From positions 1,488,001 through 1,552,000 of the forward strand of contig JAWKZW010000001.1 in NCBI GenBank assembly GCA_041395725.1: a stretch of 64,000 nt of DNA, given 5' to 3'. The stretch's first letter is position 1. Each line of letters starts with the position of its first letter. The notes under the pieces are model-generated. The model did not search any database, was not told the DNA's origin, and saw only the letters and a program-made list of their open reading frames with translations. Below are positions 18,499 to 26,026 of this stretch, piece after piece. A program made the translations under genes and the position numbers. The stretch comes from Gammaproteobacteria bacterium. GTDB lineage: Bacteria > Pseudomonadota > Gammaproteobacteria > Pseudomonadales > Pseudohongiellaceae.

Positions 18499-18984
18499 TT
18501 ACCGTGTAAGTCGGTCCTGCAACCGGGTCAGTTCTATAGATCCGGTATCGGTATGGGTAATCGGAAGGCGAAATCCTGACAGGCCAAGCCGCGTGCGTAG
18601 CTGGTAATCAAACCGATCGTTCTGGCGATTCATAAGACGGGTGAATAATTCCACCATACCGGCCAGATTGGTGCTTGCCTCCAGGGTGAGTGGCACTTCG
18701 GTATAGGGTTCCAGCCGCGGGACGTTATTAGTTACACCGGTCAGAATCTGGCTGCCTTCCAGTTGCAGCTCCCACGATAATCCATCTACCGGAAAAGAAA
18801 CAGGTCCGGGGTTTGTAACACGCAGGTCGATAGCGAATCGCATACTCAGGCCCTCTGATTCAAGCAGGCGCAGATTAGTCAGATTAATGATCGGCCGTTG
18901 GCTCTCGGTCAGTCCAGCACAACTGGAAAGCATCAACATACAGACTAACAAAAGGGCCTTGGTCTTAATGTCCGGGTTTGGCAA
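18499..18984 (-). CDS. LEA14-like (WHy domain) lipoprotein
   Basis: A 161-residue lipoprotein. The signal ends in lipobox LSSC with Cys22 as the lipidation site. The mature part looks like the LEA type 2 / WHy beta-sandwich, with the alternating pattern RFAIDLRVTNPGPVSFPVDGLSWELQLEG and PYTEVPLTLEAST. Such proteins are thought to protect against drying or stress; no specific partner is visible. It is convergent with the penicillin-acylase gene, 115 bases apart. Confidence 0.8.
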   Translation of the reverse strand: MPNPDIKTKALLLVCMLMLSSCAGLTESQRPIINLTNLRLLESEGLSMRFAIDLRVTNPGPVSFPVDGLSWELQLEGSQILTGVTNNVPRLEPYTEVPLTLEASTNLAGMVELFTRLMNRQNDRFDYQLRTRLGLSGFRLPITHTDTGSIELTRLQDRLTR

Positions 18985-19175
18985 TTTTACTTCCCCTCAG
19001 CAAAAATTGATCAGAATCCGGGACAATGTAAGAACTGCACCGGGTCGGCAAATCAAGCATAAGGTCTGTGATATAGATCAAGCAACTGAAAAATTATCGA
19101 GTGGAATTCAAGAATCTTGTGCCCAATACCTTATTCTCGCTTGAGGCAGTCGGTTTGCGTCACTAAACTGCGCTA

Positions 19176-19754
19176 ATGTGTGGTTCAAGCTCTGATATAG
19201 AATTCTTGTTTAATGCCGCTGTCGGCTTTCATAAGGCCGGAAATTTGCAGCGTGCATCAGAATTGTACGAAAGAATCCAGACTATCGAGCCTCGCCACGT
19301 CATGTCGCTGAACAACCAGGCTATGATCGCCAAAGCCCTCGGTAGATTGGATTTATCGATCCAGATGCTAAAGGAAGCTTTTCTCAAAGAGCCCGAGAAT
19401 TTCGAAGTACTGGCCAACCTGGGCCGGGTATCCCTGCAGAGCAACCAGATTGCCCAGGCCGAGCAATACCTGCAAGAAGCTCTGATTATCAGGCCAGGAG
19501 ACATTAACCTGGGTACTAGCCTTGGGAAGGTATTACTCATGCAGGGTAAGTACGACGAAGCGAAAAAAATGTTGCAGACGTTCCAGGACCATGAGCCGCA
19601 AAACTTCGATGTTCTTTTCACGTTGGGGTTGATTGCCGAAAAAAAGAATGACGACGGCCAGGCACATTATTATTTTGTACGGGCCGGTAGAATAAAGCCC
19701 GACGATGATCGGGTAGTAGAAAAACTGGGAACCTCACCCCTGGATGTATACTAA
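19176..19754 (+). CDS. Tetratricopeptide-repeat protein
   Basis: A 192-residue soluble protein made almost entirely of 34-residue TPR units, about five in tandem (FNAAVGFHKAGNLQRASELYERIQTIEP, LNNQAMIAKALGRLDLSIQMLKEAFLKEP and so on). No signal peptide or extra domain. It likely acts as a protein-binding scaffold; the partner is unknown. The stop codon at 19752 lies within a short dispersed repeat end (see repeat at 19752-19769). Confidence 0.88.
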   Translation: MCGSSSDIEFLFNAAVGFHKAGNLQRASELYERIQTIEPRHVMSLNNQAMIAKALGRLDLSIQMLKEAFLKEPENFEVLANLGRVSLQSNQIAQAEQYLQEALIIRPGDINLGTSLGKVLLMQGKYDEAKKMLQTFQDHEPQNFDVLFTLGLIAEKKNDDGQAHYYFVRAGRIKPDDDRVVEKLGTSPLDVY

Positions 19755-19769
19755 GGAACCTCTGATTAA
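19752..19769 (+). repeat. Solo end of a dispersed repeat
   Basis: The 18 bases TAAGGAACCTCTGATTAA match the ends of the MITE-like element at 62049-62212 and the single end at 41040-41066. Here it overlaps the stop codon of the TPR gene, which suggests the element's tip provides the end of that reading frame. Confidence 0.45.
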
Positions 19770-19803
19770 AAAAAGAACATTGTGGCTATTTGTGAGAAAT
19801 CTC

Positions 19804-20460
19804 TCAAACCTTCTGCATTTCTGGACGGTGTGCCGCCCGTGCATAAATAAACAGATCAGTTTCTGCCGAGCCGTCATCCCGTGTGAAAGGCTTTTTTTCT
19901 GTGTGGACAATGTCAAATCCATTGCTCTCCAGTAGCCCGGTTAAAAACCCCTGTCGATGATAATAGGAATAGACGCGATCGCCACTTGCCCCGGACTGAA
20001 ATCCCGATCTGGTGTGATCACCCTCCATGGTGCTGAGGTAAAGAAGTCCACCACTGCTCAACATCTGTGCCGAGTTTTCAATCAGCTCGGTAACCTCGTC
20101 GGGGGACAGGTATGGAAAGCAGAACCCGAACACAATTACGTCGTAGGTTGCCCCGAGAGAGATAATGTCCCGGCAATCCATGATATTGAATTCAGCGTCG
20201 GGTATTCTCTGTGTTGCCAGTTTGATCATAGCCGGAGACAGATCTACGCCGGTGAGTTTCAGCCCCGGGTGTTTCTTCAATAAAAAACTGGCAAAGTTTC
20301 CCGGGCCGCAGGCAACATCCAGTACCCGCACATGGTCCTTTCCAATCAATTGAGAGAAGGTTTCGTAGGTTGAAAGATAGGGTTCGTAGCTATCGTACTT
20401 TTGCTGGTACTGCGACGCATATTTATCGAAGGTGGCAACGGTTTCTTTGACTTTATCCAT
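19804..20460 (-). CDS. Class I SAM-dependent methyltransferase
   Basis: A 218-residue protein with one Rossmann methyltransferase domain. SAM-binding motif I is VLDVACGPGNFASFLL (about residues 46-61), followed by LTGVDLSPAMIKLA (acidic residue binding the ribose) and DVIVFGFCFPYLS, the motif IV strand. N-terminal helix VKETVATFDKYASQYQQKY is of the kind seen in small-molecule methyltransferases. Substrate not predictable. Confidence 0.85.
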   Translation of the reverse strand: MDKVKETVATFDKYASQYQQKYDSYEPYLSTYETFSQLIGKDHVRVLDVACGPGNFASFLLKKHPGLKLTGVDLSPAMIKLATQRIPDAEFNIMDCRDIISLGATYDVIVFGFCFPYLSPDEVTELIENSAQMLSSGGLLYLSTMEGDHTRSGFQSGASGDRVYSYYHRQGFLTGLLESNGFDIVHTEKKPFTRDDGSAETDLFIYARAAHRPEMQKV

Positions 20461-20557
20461 GGGTTGGCGGCTACCTTATCAACGAGGGTGCTGTTGGGAT
20501 AATCGAAACATCAATTTTACTGTGGACACTAATACAGCGGAGTCGAAAAAGTGGAGG

Positions 20558-20956
20558 TCAATCTGTGCTCAGTTGCTTGAGAGCAATCAAGGCAGCGTCG
20601 GCCTGGTGTGCCGGTACCAGAACATGATCATGGTAACAGGCGGCTATCACGTTGGCACTGATTCCTCCGGATGCCAGCTTGCTGGCTACTGCTGCGGTTA
20701 ACCCGACGGCCTCCAGACTGGAATGAACCCCCAGCGAGATTAATCTGAAAACGCCATCATATTGAATTCCTGCCCGCTCCGCGGCCTCCTTTGAGATTAC
20801 CAGTGAAAGACCTTCCGGCTCTTTGCATGTGGCCAATGGATCAAATCGTAGCCAGTCTCCAGAATCACCCGGAACGCTGCAAAAAACATAGTCAGTAACA
20901 CTGAGCGTGGGCGAAAGGGATCGAAGAAGTATATCGATATCGGAAATAGCAGACAT
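20558..20956 (-). CDS. ACT domain-containing protein
   Basis: A 132-residue protein of the stand-alone double-ACT type (COG3602-like). The second half shows an ACT fold with IQYDGVFRLISLGVHSSLEAVGLTAAVASKLASGGISANVIAACYHDHVLVPAHQAD, including the turn where amino-acid ligands bind in ACT domains. It is probably a small-ligand sensor; partner unknown. Same strand as the methyltransferase gene, 97 bases upstream of it. Confidence 0.8.
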   Translation of the reverse strand: MSAISDIDILLRSLSPTLSVTDYVFCSVPGDSGDWLRFDPLATCKEPEGLSLVISKEAAERAGIQYDGVFRLISLGVHSSLEAVGLTAAVASKLASGGISANVIAACYHDHVLVPAHQADAALIALKQLSTD

Positions 20957-21013
20957 ACAGGTTTTACCGCTTTCGCGAGGGTCTGTGAATAAACCAAAGT
21001 GAGGCCAGGTGGA

Positions 21014-21217
21014 CTATTTTCGTCTCTGTCGCAGTCGATTAGCGGCGTCAGCTTTTCTTATTCGGCGGCGATCAGACCGTTCCGACCATACCATTGCGGC
21101 GGCGGCGATGACCACGACAACAATGACTACCGCGATAATATTGGTATCGCCATAACTCTGAAAGAAAGAGACAATAGTCTGCCATAGGTTGCCAAAAAAT
21201 GAAGATTCGGTTTCGAT
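21014..21217 (-). CDS. Possible small single-pass membrane protein with ATC start
   Basis: Minus-strand frame of 67 codons. A perfect Shine-Dalgarno AAGGAG (21224-21229) sits six bases before an ATC codon at 21217; no ATG, GTG or TTG occurs in frame between the upstream stop and the membrane segment. The product would have a hydrophobic helix at about residues 28-43 (IIAVVIVVVVIAAAAMVW) and a strongly basic tail (RSDRRRIRKADAANRLRQRRK). ATC starts are rare, so this may be a mutated start, a sequencing error or a genuine poor start. The rest of 20957-21344 shows nothing else. Confidence 0.4.
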   Translation of the reverse strand: METESSFFGNLWQTIVSFFQSYGDTNIIAVVIVVVVIAAAAMVWSERSDRRRIRKADAANRLRQRRK

Positions 21218-21344
21218 GACTTGCTCCTTGAAAAGCGGTTTGCTTCTTTTCTCTCCAGTTTATTTGAATGAGGTCAGGTCGGTACTATATCACAGGATAA
21301 ATACCATCTCTCTAAACCGGAAAAGAGACTTGCCATGTGGTACG

Positions 21345-21971
21345 TTATTGACTACTGGCCAGAAGCCTGAGCCCCAAAGCTATAAAAATAAAGCCTGCGA
21401 GCCGATTCATAAGCCGCTGAGCATTCGCCGATCTGTTCAGTTGCTCCGCTAAAACTCCGCCAGCCCAGCTAACGCTACCGAATACCAATACTGTAGCTAT
21501 AATAAAGAGACCACCGAAAGCCAGTATCTGAAGAGTCACCGATCCAATAGTGGGATCCGCAAACTGCGGCAGGAAGGCAAGGAAAAATACCGCCACCTTG
21601 GGATTGGTGACATTCATAATCACTCCCCGGGCGTAAAGTTTCCACGGGCTGGTTGGATTAAAGTCTTGCCCGACCAACCCCACGGCCCCGGCGCGAAAAG
21701 CCTGCCAGGCCAGATACAGCAGATAAAGCGCGCCAAGGATCTTCAACGTGTTGAAAGCCAGCGCAGAGGTTGCAAAAATTGCCGCCACGCCAAGCGCAAC
21801 GGCACTGGTGTGTACCAGCAGTCCGGTGCATAAGCCCAGAGTAACGAGTAATCCCCGCTTTTTTCCATGAAGAGCAGACTGAGTCAGAACAAAAATATTA
21901 TCCGGGCCGGGAACCAGCGCCAGGGCTACTGCCGCTGAAAAAAACACCAGCGCCGATTCAGGCGCGATCAT
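21345..21971 (-). CDS. LysE/RhtB-family amino-acid exporter
   Basis: A 208-residue inner-membrane exporter with six predicted helices. Family motif VPGPDNIFVLTQSALHGKKRGLLVTLGLCTG follows the first helix; NPKVAVFFLAFLPQF is the conserved mid-protein motif. The open frame runs on to 22247, but that extension is translated integron debris, so the ATG at 21971 is the start and gives the normal family length. It marks the chromosomal flank left of the integron array. Confidence 0.92.
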   Translation of the reverse strand: MIAPESALVFFSAAVALALVPGPDNIFVLTQSALHGKKRGLLVTLGLCTGLLVHTSAVALGVAAIFATSALAFNTLKILGALYLLYLAWQAFRAGAVGLVGQDFNPTSPWKLYARGVIMNVTNPKVAVFFLAFLPQFADPTIGSVTLQILAFGGLFIIATVLVFGSVSWAGGVLAEQLNRSANAQRLMNRLAGFIFIALGLRLLASSQ

Positions 21972-22056
21972 AACAAAATCTCGAAAGATTACTGAATTTG
22001 GATAGCCCTCACTTCTCTTATCCGATCGGGTCCAGTTATCCCTGCTGGCTTTGATC

Positions 22057-22135
22057 GTTATGGAGCAGATCCATGTTCGATATCCCAGCCGGCAAATATA
22101 AGCACTGCCGGATGGCAGTGCAAGGCCTTGGCGCG
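22057..22135 (-). pseudogene. Fragment duplicating the 3' end of the XRE antitoxin cassette
   Basis: The stretch from GTTATG at 22057 to about 22135 closely matches the junction and C-terminal coding end of the antitoxin gene at 22464-22540 (both contain a CGATATCCCAGCC block and a GGCAnTGCAAGGCC block). It begins with the same attC core GTTATG. It seems to be the remains of a second copy of that cassette at the far end of the array. Between it and the IS relic lies a hairpin ACATGGC/GCCATGT (22152-22174). Confidence 0.7.
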
Positions 22136-22180
22136 GATAGAACAAGTCTTTACATGGCCACGCTCGGAGCCATGTTATGT

Positions 22181-22410
22181 ACCCACCGGGTCCTGTGAAT
22201 GCGATAGATGACAAACAGGTCAGACCGAGGAAATCAGGGCCTAACAAGGGCGATCAGCAAGATCGTCTAACGAATGAGGCCGATTTCACCAGCGAATATT
22301 CCTCTGGGCCCAAGCTGGTAAACAGCTCACTAGAAGGCCGAATGCAGAGCTGCAGTCTATACCTTAAGGTCAAATACAGCTAACGCTTGACACTGGCGGG
22401 AGTCGATGTA
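22181..22410 (+). mobile_element. Right-end relic of an IS1111-type element
   Basis: About 230 bases that align end to end with 25797-26030, the 3' noncoding end of the complete element, at roughly 85-90 % identity by eye. It ends GGCGGGAGTCGATGTA and joins an attC sequence (GCCCATTGTTAATGGGC) at the same position where the full copy joins its attC. No transposase remains. The terminal inverted repeat has two changes from the intact copy. Confidence 0.85.
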
Positions 22411-22469
22411 GCCCATTGTTAATGGGCAAACTGCTCAGCAGATTGTCATTGATTGAGCGTATTGTTATG
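22411..22469 (-). other. attC site a (truncated by IS relic)
   Basis: Closes the relE/XRE cassette. Minus-strand reading starts CATAACAATACG, which includes the antitoxin stop codon, and ends in GCCCATTAACAATGGGC where the IS relic has replaced the terminal GTTA. Confidence 0.8.
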
Positions 22470-22725
22470 CAGCAGATTCATGATCGATATCCCAGCCTGG
22501 GAATACAAGCACTGCAGGGTGGCAATGCAAGGCCCTCGCCAAGACTTTAGCGCGCTCAACGCCAAGTGGCACTCTGTTATTCTCTATTGCTGAAATAGTT
22601 GATTGGGGAATACCAGAAACCTGAGCCAGTTCGTTCTGACTTAATTCCTGTAGTTCTCGTAAGATCTTGACGGATTCTCCGACCGATACATCGATATTCC
22701 GTTTGGCTAATCTGTAGTCGTTCAT
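22465..22725 (-). CDS. XRE-family antitoxin of a RelE-type toxin-antitoxin pair
   Basis: 86 residues. A helix-turn-helix of the Cro/C1 type spans about residues 22-60 (ILRELQELSQNELAQVSGIPQSTISAIENNRVPLGVERAKVLARAL). It should bind its own promoter and neutralise the toxin encoded just upstream. An ATG at 22746 is in frame, but the one at 22725 has GGAG at the right distance and lies one base after the toxin stop, so it was preferred. Its TAA stop is part of the attC core site. A fragment of a second copy lies at 22057. Confidence 0.88.
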   Translation of the reverse strand: MNDYRLAKRNIDVSVGESVKILRELQELSQNELAQVSGIPQSTISAIENNRVPLGVERAKVLARALHCHPAVLVFPGWDIDHESAA

Positions 22726-22726
22726 A

Positions 22727-23008
22727 TCACTTTCTCCGGTAGTCATGCGGAGTAACGTTTTCTACTTGGACGAGCACTTTGTCTTTTTCGATCTTATAGA
22801 TGACGCGGTACTGAATATTCAGTCTTGAAGATCGATAGCCATTCCATTTTCCAGATAGAGACTCATCGTGAAAGCCTTTAACCGATCTAAGACCAATAGG
22901 CCCTGATATCGAGACAATATCTTTCCACTTTTCATATCGCTTTGCCACGTCTATTGGTGCTGAAGCGAGGATCTTCGATACTCGTTTATGTTCGTATACC
23001 ACCCACAT
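22727..23008 (-). CDS. RelE/ParE-superfamily toxin
   Basis: 93 residues with the RelE fold pattern: N-terminal helices (EHKRVSKILASAPIDVAKRYEKWKDIV), then KGFHDESLSGKWNGYRSSRLNIQYRVIYKIEKDKVLVQVENVTPHDYRR, with the basic and Tyr residues (RSSRLNIQYRVIY, HDYRR) used for mRNA cleavage in ribosomes by relatives. Toxin gene precedes the antitoxin gene, the HigB/HigA order. A strongly AT-rich stretch upstream (23009-23045, ATATATACTAAATATG) probably holds the promoter and operator. It is a stabilising cassette of the integron. Confidence 0.9.
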   Translation of the reverse strand: MWVVYEHKRVSKILASAPIDVAKRYEKWKDIVSISGPIGLRSVKGFHDESLSGKWNGYRSSRLNIQYRVIYKIEKDKVLVQVENVTPHDYRRK

Positions 23009-23074
23009 ATCAAAAATAGTATATATACTAAATATGATATGTCAATATTCTTGCGGAAGCGCCGATCTACGCTG

Positions 23075-23123
23075 CATAACGCTTTTTATCGGGCGCTGCG
23101 CAAGCTCTTATTGAAATGTTATG
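23075..23123 (-). other. attC site b
   Basis: A short (49-base) attC. Plus-strand ends are CATAACGC and GTTATG; the inner inverted repeat is GGGCGC/GCGC-like and weak. It closes the small membrane-protein cassette to its right. Confidence 0.7.
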
Positions 23124-23176
23124 TGTTGTAGAGAAAGACAACTTTTGTGACCTTGATGTTAGTTTGCCCATGGCGA

Positions 23177-23479
23177 TTACCGTGATTCCTTTGATGAAGC
23201 GTCGCGATCTAGGTGCAGATCTATACTTTTAGGAATGCGTTTTCTCCGGTACCAGAGTCTCAGGTTTCTTTGACTCACTCTAAATCCCCTATAAATCCCG
23301 AATACCACAAGTACACAACAAAACAAAAGCAGCAAAACAACCAACTGCTGATTCAGACTCAAGCTAACGAACCAGTCTCTTAGAGTAGCGAACGACATTA
23401 CTACCTGGTCATCCAGCTGTGGACTGTCGCTTAATCCAGAGAACCACTGAATAATAGCGTTAATGTATTCCGTAGTCAT
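23177..23479 (-). CDS. Small cassette-encoded membrane protein
   Basis: About 100 residues: an N-terminal soluble region with aromatic residues (YINAIIQWFSGL, LRDWFVSLSL), one strong membrane helix near residues 43-62 (QLVVLLLLFCCVLVVFGIY), then a basic tail (RGFRVSQRNLRLWYRRKRIPKS). The ATG at 23479 has GGAG just upstream at short spacing; a GTG at 23518 would add 13 residues and start inside the attC-proximal sequence. No family recognised; such orphan membrane proteins are common integron cargo. Confidence 0.55.
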   Translation of the reverse strand: MTTEYINAIIQWFSGLSDSPQLDDQVVMSFATLRDWFVSLSLNQQLVVLLLLFCCVLVVFGIYRGFRVSQRNLRLWYRRKRIPKSIDLHLDRDASSKESR

Positions 23480-23519
23480 TTCTCCAAATAGCCATTTTTC
23501 GCATGCACCGTAGAGCACA

Positions 23520-23574
23520 CCTAACGAACAAGGATAAGTCGCGGCTGGCGCGCGACGTATCCTTATTCGTTATG
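23520..23574 (-). other. attC site c
   Basis: 55 bases with near-perfect inverted repeat: CTAACGAACAAGGATA pairs with TATCCTTATTCGTTATG around a GC-rich loop of GTCGCG/CGCGAC. It closes the broken membrane-protein cassette. Confidence 0.85.
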
Positions 23575-23599
23575 TTCTGTGTGCTCATAACTTTCAACA

Positions 23600-24076
23600 T
23601 TATTGTGGTGCACTGGAATTCATTTCCACGATCACGCTATCAACGTAGTTGGCAAAACCTTCTGGATAGATGCTTTTTGAGCCGTTGTAGATTCGCAATC
23701 CAATGGGGTTGGTTAAAAGTGAGGCAACGACTTCGGACACTTGATTTGTCGAAAATTAGCCAGCCAATCCCATTTCATGCTGTGCCCAATCGTAATATTC
23801 CTGGCTCCATGCGGCTCGAAAATGTTTTATTGCGCGCCCAACTTCTTCATTAGTTAGCTCTTCCCCTGCACCCTGCTTGGCCAATATCGGGATTATGAAT
23901 TCAGAATCACGAACACTGGTAAAATGCTCAATGTGGGCATTTCGATTAGCTTGAAGCGCCTCAAATTGGAATATTTCAGTATTTTGTTGGATTTCGATCG
24001 CAAGGAAAATTATACCTGCGAGTACTCAAAAATTCGCGAGCAATGAAAGCAAATTATTTAGGTTTTCGATTTTCAT
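23600..24076 (-). pseudogene. Broken cassette gene: membrane protein with two in-frame stops
   Basis: A 159-codon minus-strand frame from ATG 24076 to TAA 23600, interrupted by TGA at 24028 (codon 17) and TAA at 23758 (codon 107). Read through, it begins MKIENLNNLLSLLANF then VLAGIIFLAIEIQQNTEIFQ, very like the intact cassette protein at 28668-29180 (MKFDKLNEWLSVAANIGVVIGIIFLALEIRF). The remainder keeps coding character (RNAHIEHFTSVRDSEFIIPIL, SIYPEGFANYVDSVI). Two nonsense mutations with no frameshift suggest fairly recent inactivation. It is followed by attC c. Confidence 0.8.
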
Positions 24077-24117
24077 ATCGTTTTTCTCAGAATTGCCGCT
24101 GAGTCTGGATTCAGAAA

Positions 24118-24180
24118 CATAACGCCCGTACTAATAGGAATATGGCGTAGCCATTTTTCCTTTTAGAGTTGTTTGTTATG
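24118..24180 (-). other. attC site d
   Basis: 63 bases, CATAACGCCCGTACTAATAG to TTTGTTATG, with inner arms AATATGGC/GCCATTTTT. Nearly the same as attC h (28592-28651). Closes the hicBA cassette. Confidence 0.85.
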
Positions 24181-24185
24181 TGTCG

Positions 24186-24371
24186 TCAAACTTTAGCCAC
24201 CCCAAGATCAGCGCATATCTTAGCTGCGAGATGGTCGTTAACTTCGCGATGTCTGGGGATAGCAGAGCGTCTATTCTGGGTGGGATTGTGCCACCAAGAA
24301 TGACGGCCGCCTTCCCGAAGTAGTTCGCAACCATGAGATTCGAGATGTCGAATCAGGTCGCGCCTCTTCAT
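24186..24371 (-). CDS. hicA: HicA-type mRNA interferase toxin
   Basis: 61 residues, full length for HicA (YcfA family, double-stranded-RNA-binding-like fold). The conserved N terminus MKRRDLIRHLESHGCELLREGGRHSWW includes the catalytic His24 in GGRHSWW. The C-terminal PRHREVNDHLAAKICADLG is typical (R-H-R-E-V/I). It overlaps the hicB stop by four bases (ATGA), so translation is coupled. It is cleaved cargo of integron cassette with attC d immediately downstream. Confidence 0.93.
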   Translation of the reverse strand: MKRRDLIRHLESHGCELLREGGRHSWWHNPTQNRRSAIPRHREVNDHLAAKICADLGVAKV

Positions 24372-24580
24372 AGCGCTATTTTGAGTTCCTCGAAACCTTC
24401 GCCGGCCGCCAAAATGGCGTCGTCTCGATTGATCTCCAAGGCTTCTTTGAGGGTGATAGAGAGCGTTTCGAGAAGGGATTCTTTGGTTAATTCTTGGCAG
24501 TTAACGCCCGGAACCTCTTCAACCCAGCCAATCCACCAATCCCCGTCTTGCTTCACTATTGCTGTATATTGATTATCCAT
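24368..24580 (-). CDS. hicB: HicB-family antitoxin
   Basis: 70 residues with the partially degraded RNase H-like HicB fold: YTAIVKQDGDWWIGWVEEVPGVNCQELTKESLLETLSITLKEALEINRDDA. Short HicB of the type without an added DNA-binding domain. It is encoded upstream of hicA, the reverse of the E. coli order but common in this family. It neutralises HicA. Confidence 0.92.
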   Translation of the reverse strand: MDNQYTAIVKQDGDWWIGWVEEVPGVNCQELTKESLLETLSITLKEALEINRDDAILAAGEGFEELKIAL

Positions 24581-24713
24581 TTCTGCATTCTACCTCAATA
24601 GACGTGGCACGCACAGACACATAACGAATGAAATGGACTCCCCCTACCTAACGGCATCGCAACGTGCCAAAGTGAATGTGTTACCAATACACTTAATAGT
24701 AAGGGGAGCCCAA

Positions 24714-25733
24714 ATGAATATTACAACCATCGGTATAGACTTGGCTAAAAATTCTTTCAGTGTCGTCGGCATGAACGAGCAGGGTAAGGTTGTTCTACGC
24801 AAGTCGTTATCGCGAAACAAGCTATTGCCTTTCATCGTTCAGTGCCCACCCTGTTTCATTGGCATGGAGGCCTGCTCAGGCGCACATTACTGGGGCCGCG
24901 AGTTCATTAAGCTCGGGCACCGAGTAGGCCTTATTGCGGCCAAGTTTGTTGAACCATACCGCAAGGGCAGTAAGAATGACAATAACGATGCCGAGGCCAT
25001 TTGTGAAGCAGTATTACGGCCCAATATCTGGTTTGTCCCAATCAAGACGCCGGATCAACAGGCGGTGTTGTGTATACATCGAGTACGCCAGGGCTTGGTA
25101 CGTGACAGAACTAGCATGATCAACCAACTTCGAGGCCTGCTGAGTGAGTTTGGCATTGTGATGCCCAAAGGCCGTTATCCGGCTCAGCAGGCGATAGTGG
25201 GCATATTGGAAGATGCTGAGAATAGCTTGCCGATGACTGCGAGGCGGGTTATTGCCAATCTATGGCAGCGTATCAAACAGGCCAGTGATCAGATTCAAGA
25301 CTATGATCGAGAACTTGCATTGCTGGTGAAAGAACACCCAATTGCCAGGCTAATAATGACAATCCCTGGCATAGGAGAACAGACGGCTAGCGGCGTAGTG
25401 GCCAGCGTACCCAACCCAAAGATGTTCAAGAATAGTCGGCAGTTTGCAGCGTGGTTAGGACTGGTTCCCAGGCAATACACGACAGGGGGTAAGATCAAAC
25501 TGGGCCGTATTACGAAGAAAGGGGACCAATATTTGCGCACTTGTCTGGTACACGGTGCTAGAGCAGTGGTGGCCAATTTGAGAGATAAACAAGACAGGGT
25601 CAGCTGCTGGCTGAGGGACCTGATTGCTCGCCGAGGCTACTTGCGGGCAGTGGTCGCGTTGGCGGCCAGAAATGCGAGGTTAATATGGACCTTGATGATG
25701 AAGCAGGAAAGCTATCGAACGATGCCTGTGTGA
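24714..25733 (+). CDS. IS1111-type DEDD recombinase (IS110 family transposase)
   Basis: 339 residues. The N-terminal RuvC-like domain has IGIDLAKNSF (Asp9), GMEACSGAHYW (Glu52) and KNDNNDAEAI (Asp89, Asp92), the DEDD set. The C-terminal Transposase_20 domain has MTIPGIGEQTA, SRQFAAWLGLVPRQYTTGGKIKLGRITKKGDQYLRTCLVHGARA. Where relatives usually have Ser-Thr-Gly-Gly, this protein reads TTGG (Thr256), so the nucleophilic serine may be changed. ATG 24714 follows AAGGGGAG; an upstream extension to 24633 covers the IS end and is not used. Confidence 0.93.
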   Translation: MNITTIGIDLAKNSFSVVGMNEQGKVVLRKSLSRNKLLPFIVQCPPCFIGMEACSGAHYWGREFIKLGHRVGLIAAKFVEPYRKGSKNDNNDAEAICEAVLRPNIWFVPIKTPDQQAVLCIHRVRQGLVRDRTSMINQLRGLLSEFGIVMPKGRYPAQQAIVGILEDAENSLPMTARRVIANLWQRIKQASDQIQDYDRELALLVKEHPIARLIMTIPGIGEQTASGVVASVPNPKMFKNSRQFAAWLGLVPRQYTTGGKIKLGRITKKGDQYLRTCLVHGARAVVANLRDKQDRVSCWLRDLIARRGYLRAVVALAARNARLIWTLMMKQESYRTMPV

Positions 25734-26026
25734 ACGACTAGTAAATTTAACGCACTGTATTGAACACAATTTAACTAGTAAGAATTTACAAGAGATACCC
25801 ACCGAGTCCTGCGAAGGCGGTAGATGACAAACAGGTCAGACCGATGAAATCAGAGCCTGGTAACAAGGGTGATCAGAAAGATCGTCTAACGAATGAGGCC
25901 GATTTCACTAGCGAATATTCATCTGGGCCCGAGTTGACAGAACAACTCATCCGAAGGCCGAATGTAGAGCTGCAGTCTATACCTTAAGGTCTAATACCAT
26001 CAGCGCTTGACACTTGGGGGAGTCCA
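25734..26026 (+). ncRNA. Putative bridge (seek) RNA region of the IS1111 element
   Basis: Noncoding 3' end of the element; IS1111-group elements are known to encode their guide RNA here. Supporting signs: the relic at 22181-22410 conserves this segment although it lost the transposase; the hairpin GAGTTG/CAACTC (25931-25948) appears in the relic as AAGCTG/CAGCTC with a paired T-A to C-G change; TAACGAATGA at 25887-25896 equals the attC/IS left junction at 24622-24631. Exact RNA ends are unknown. Confidence 0.55.

Noticed and set aside
21972..22247. N-terminal extension of the LysE gene
   Set aside because: The extension translates integron debris and would make the exporter about 90 residues too long; the start at 21971 fits the family.
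23503..23853. Plus-strand frame of 116 codons inside the array
   Set aside because: Runs antisense through attC c and the broken cassette gene; no ribosome binding site and cassettes are all on the minus strand.
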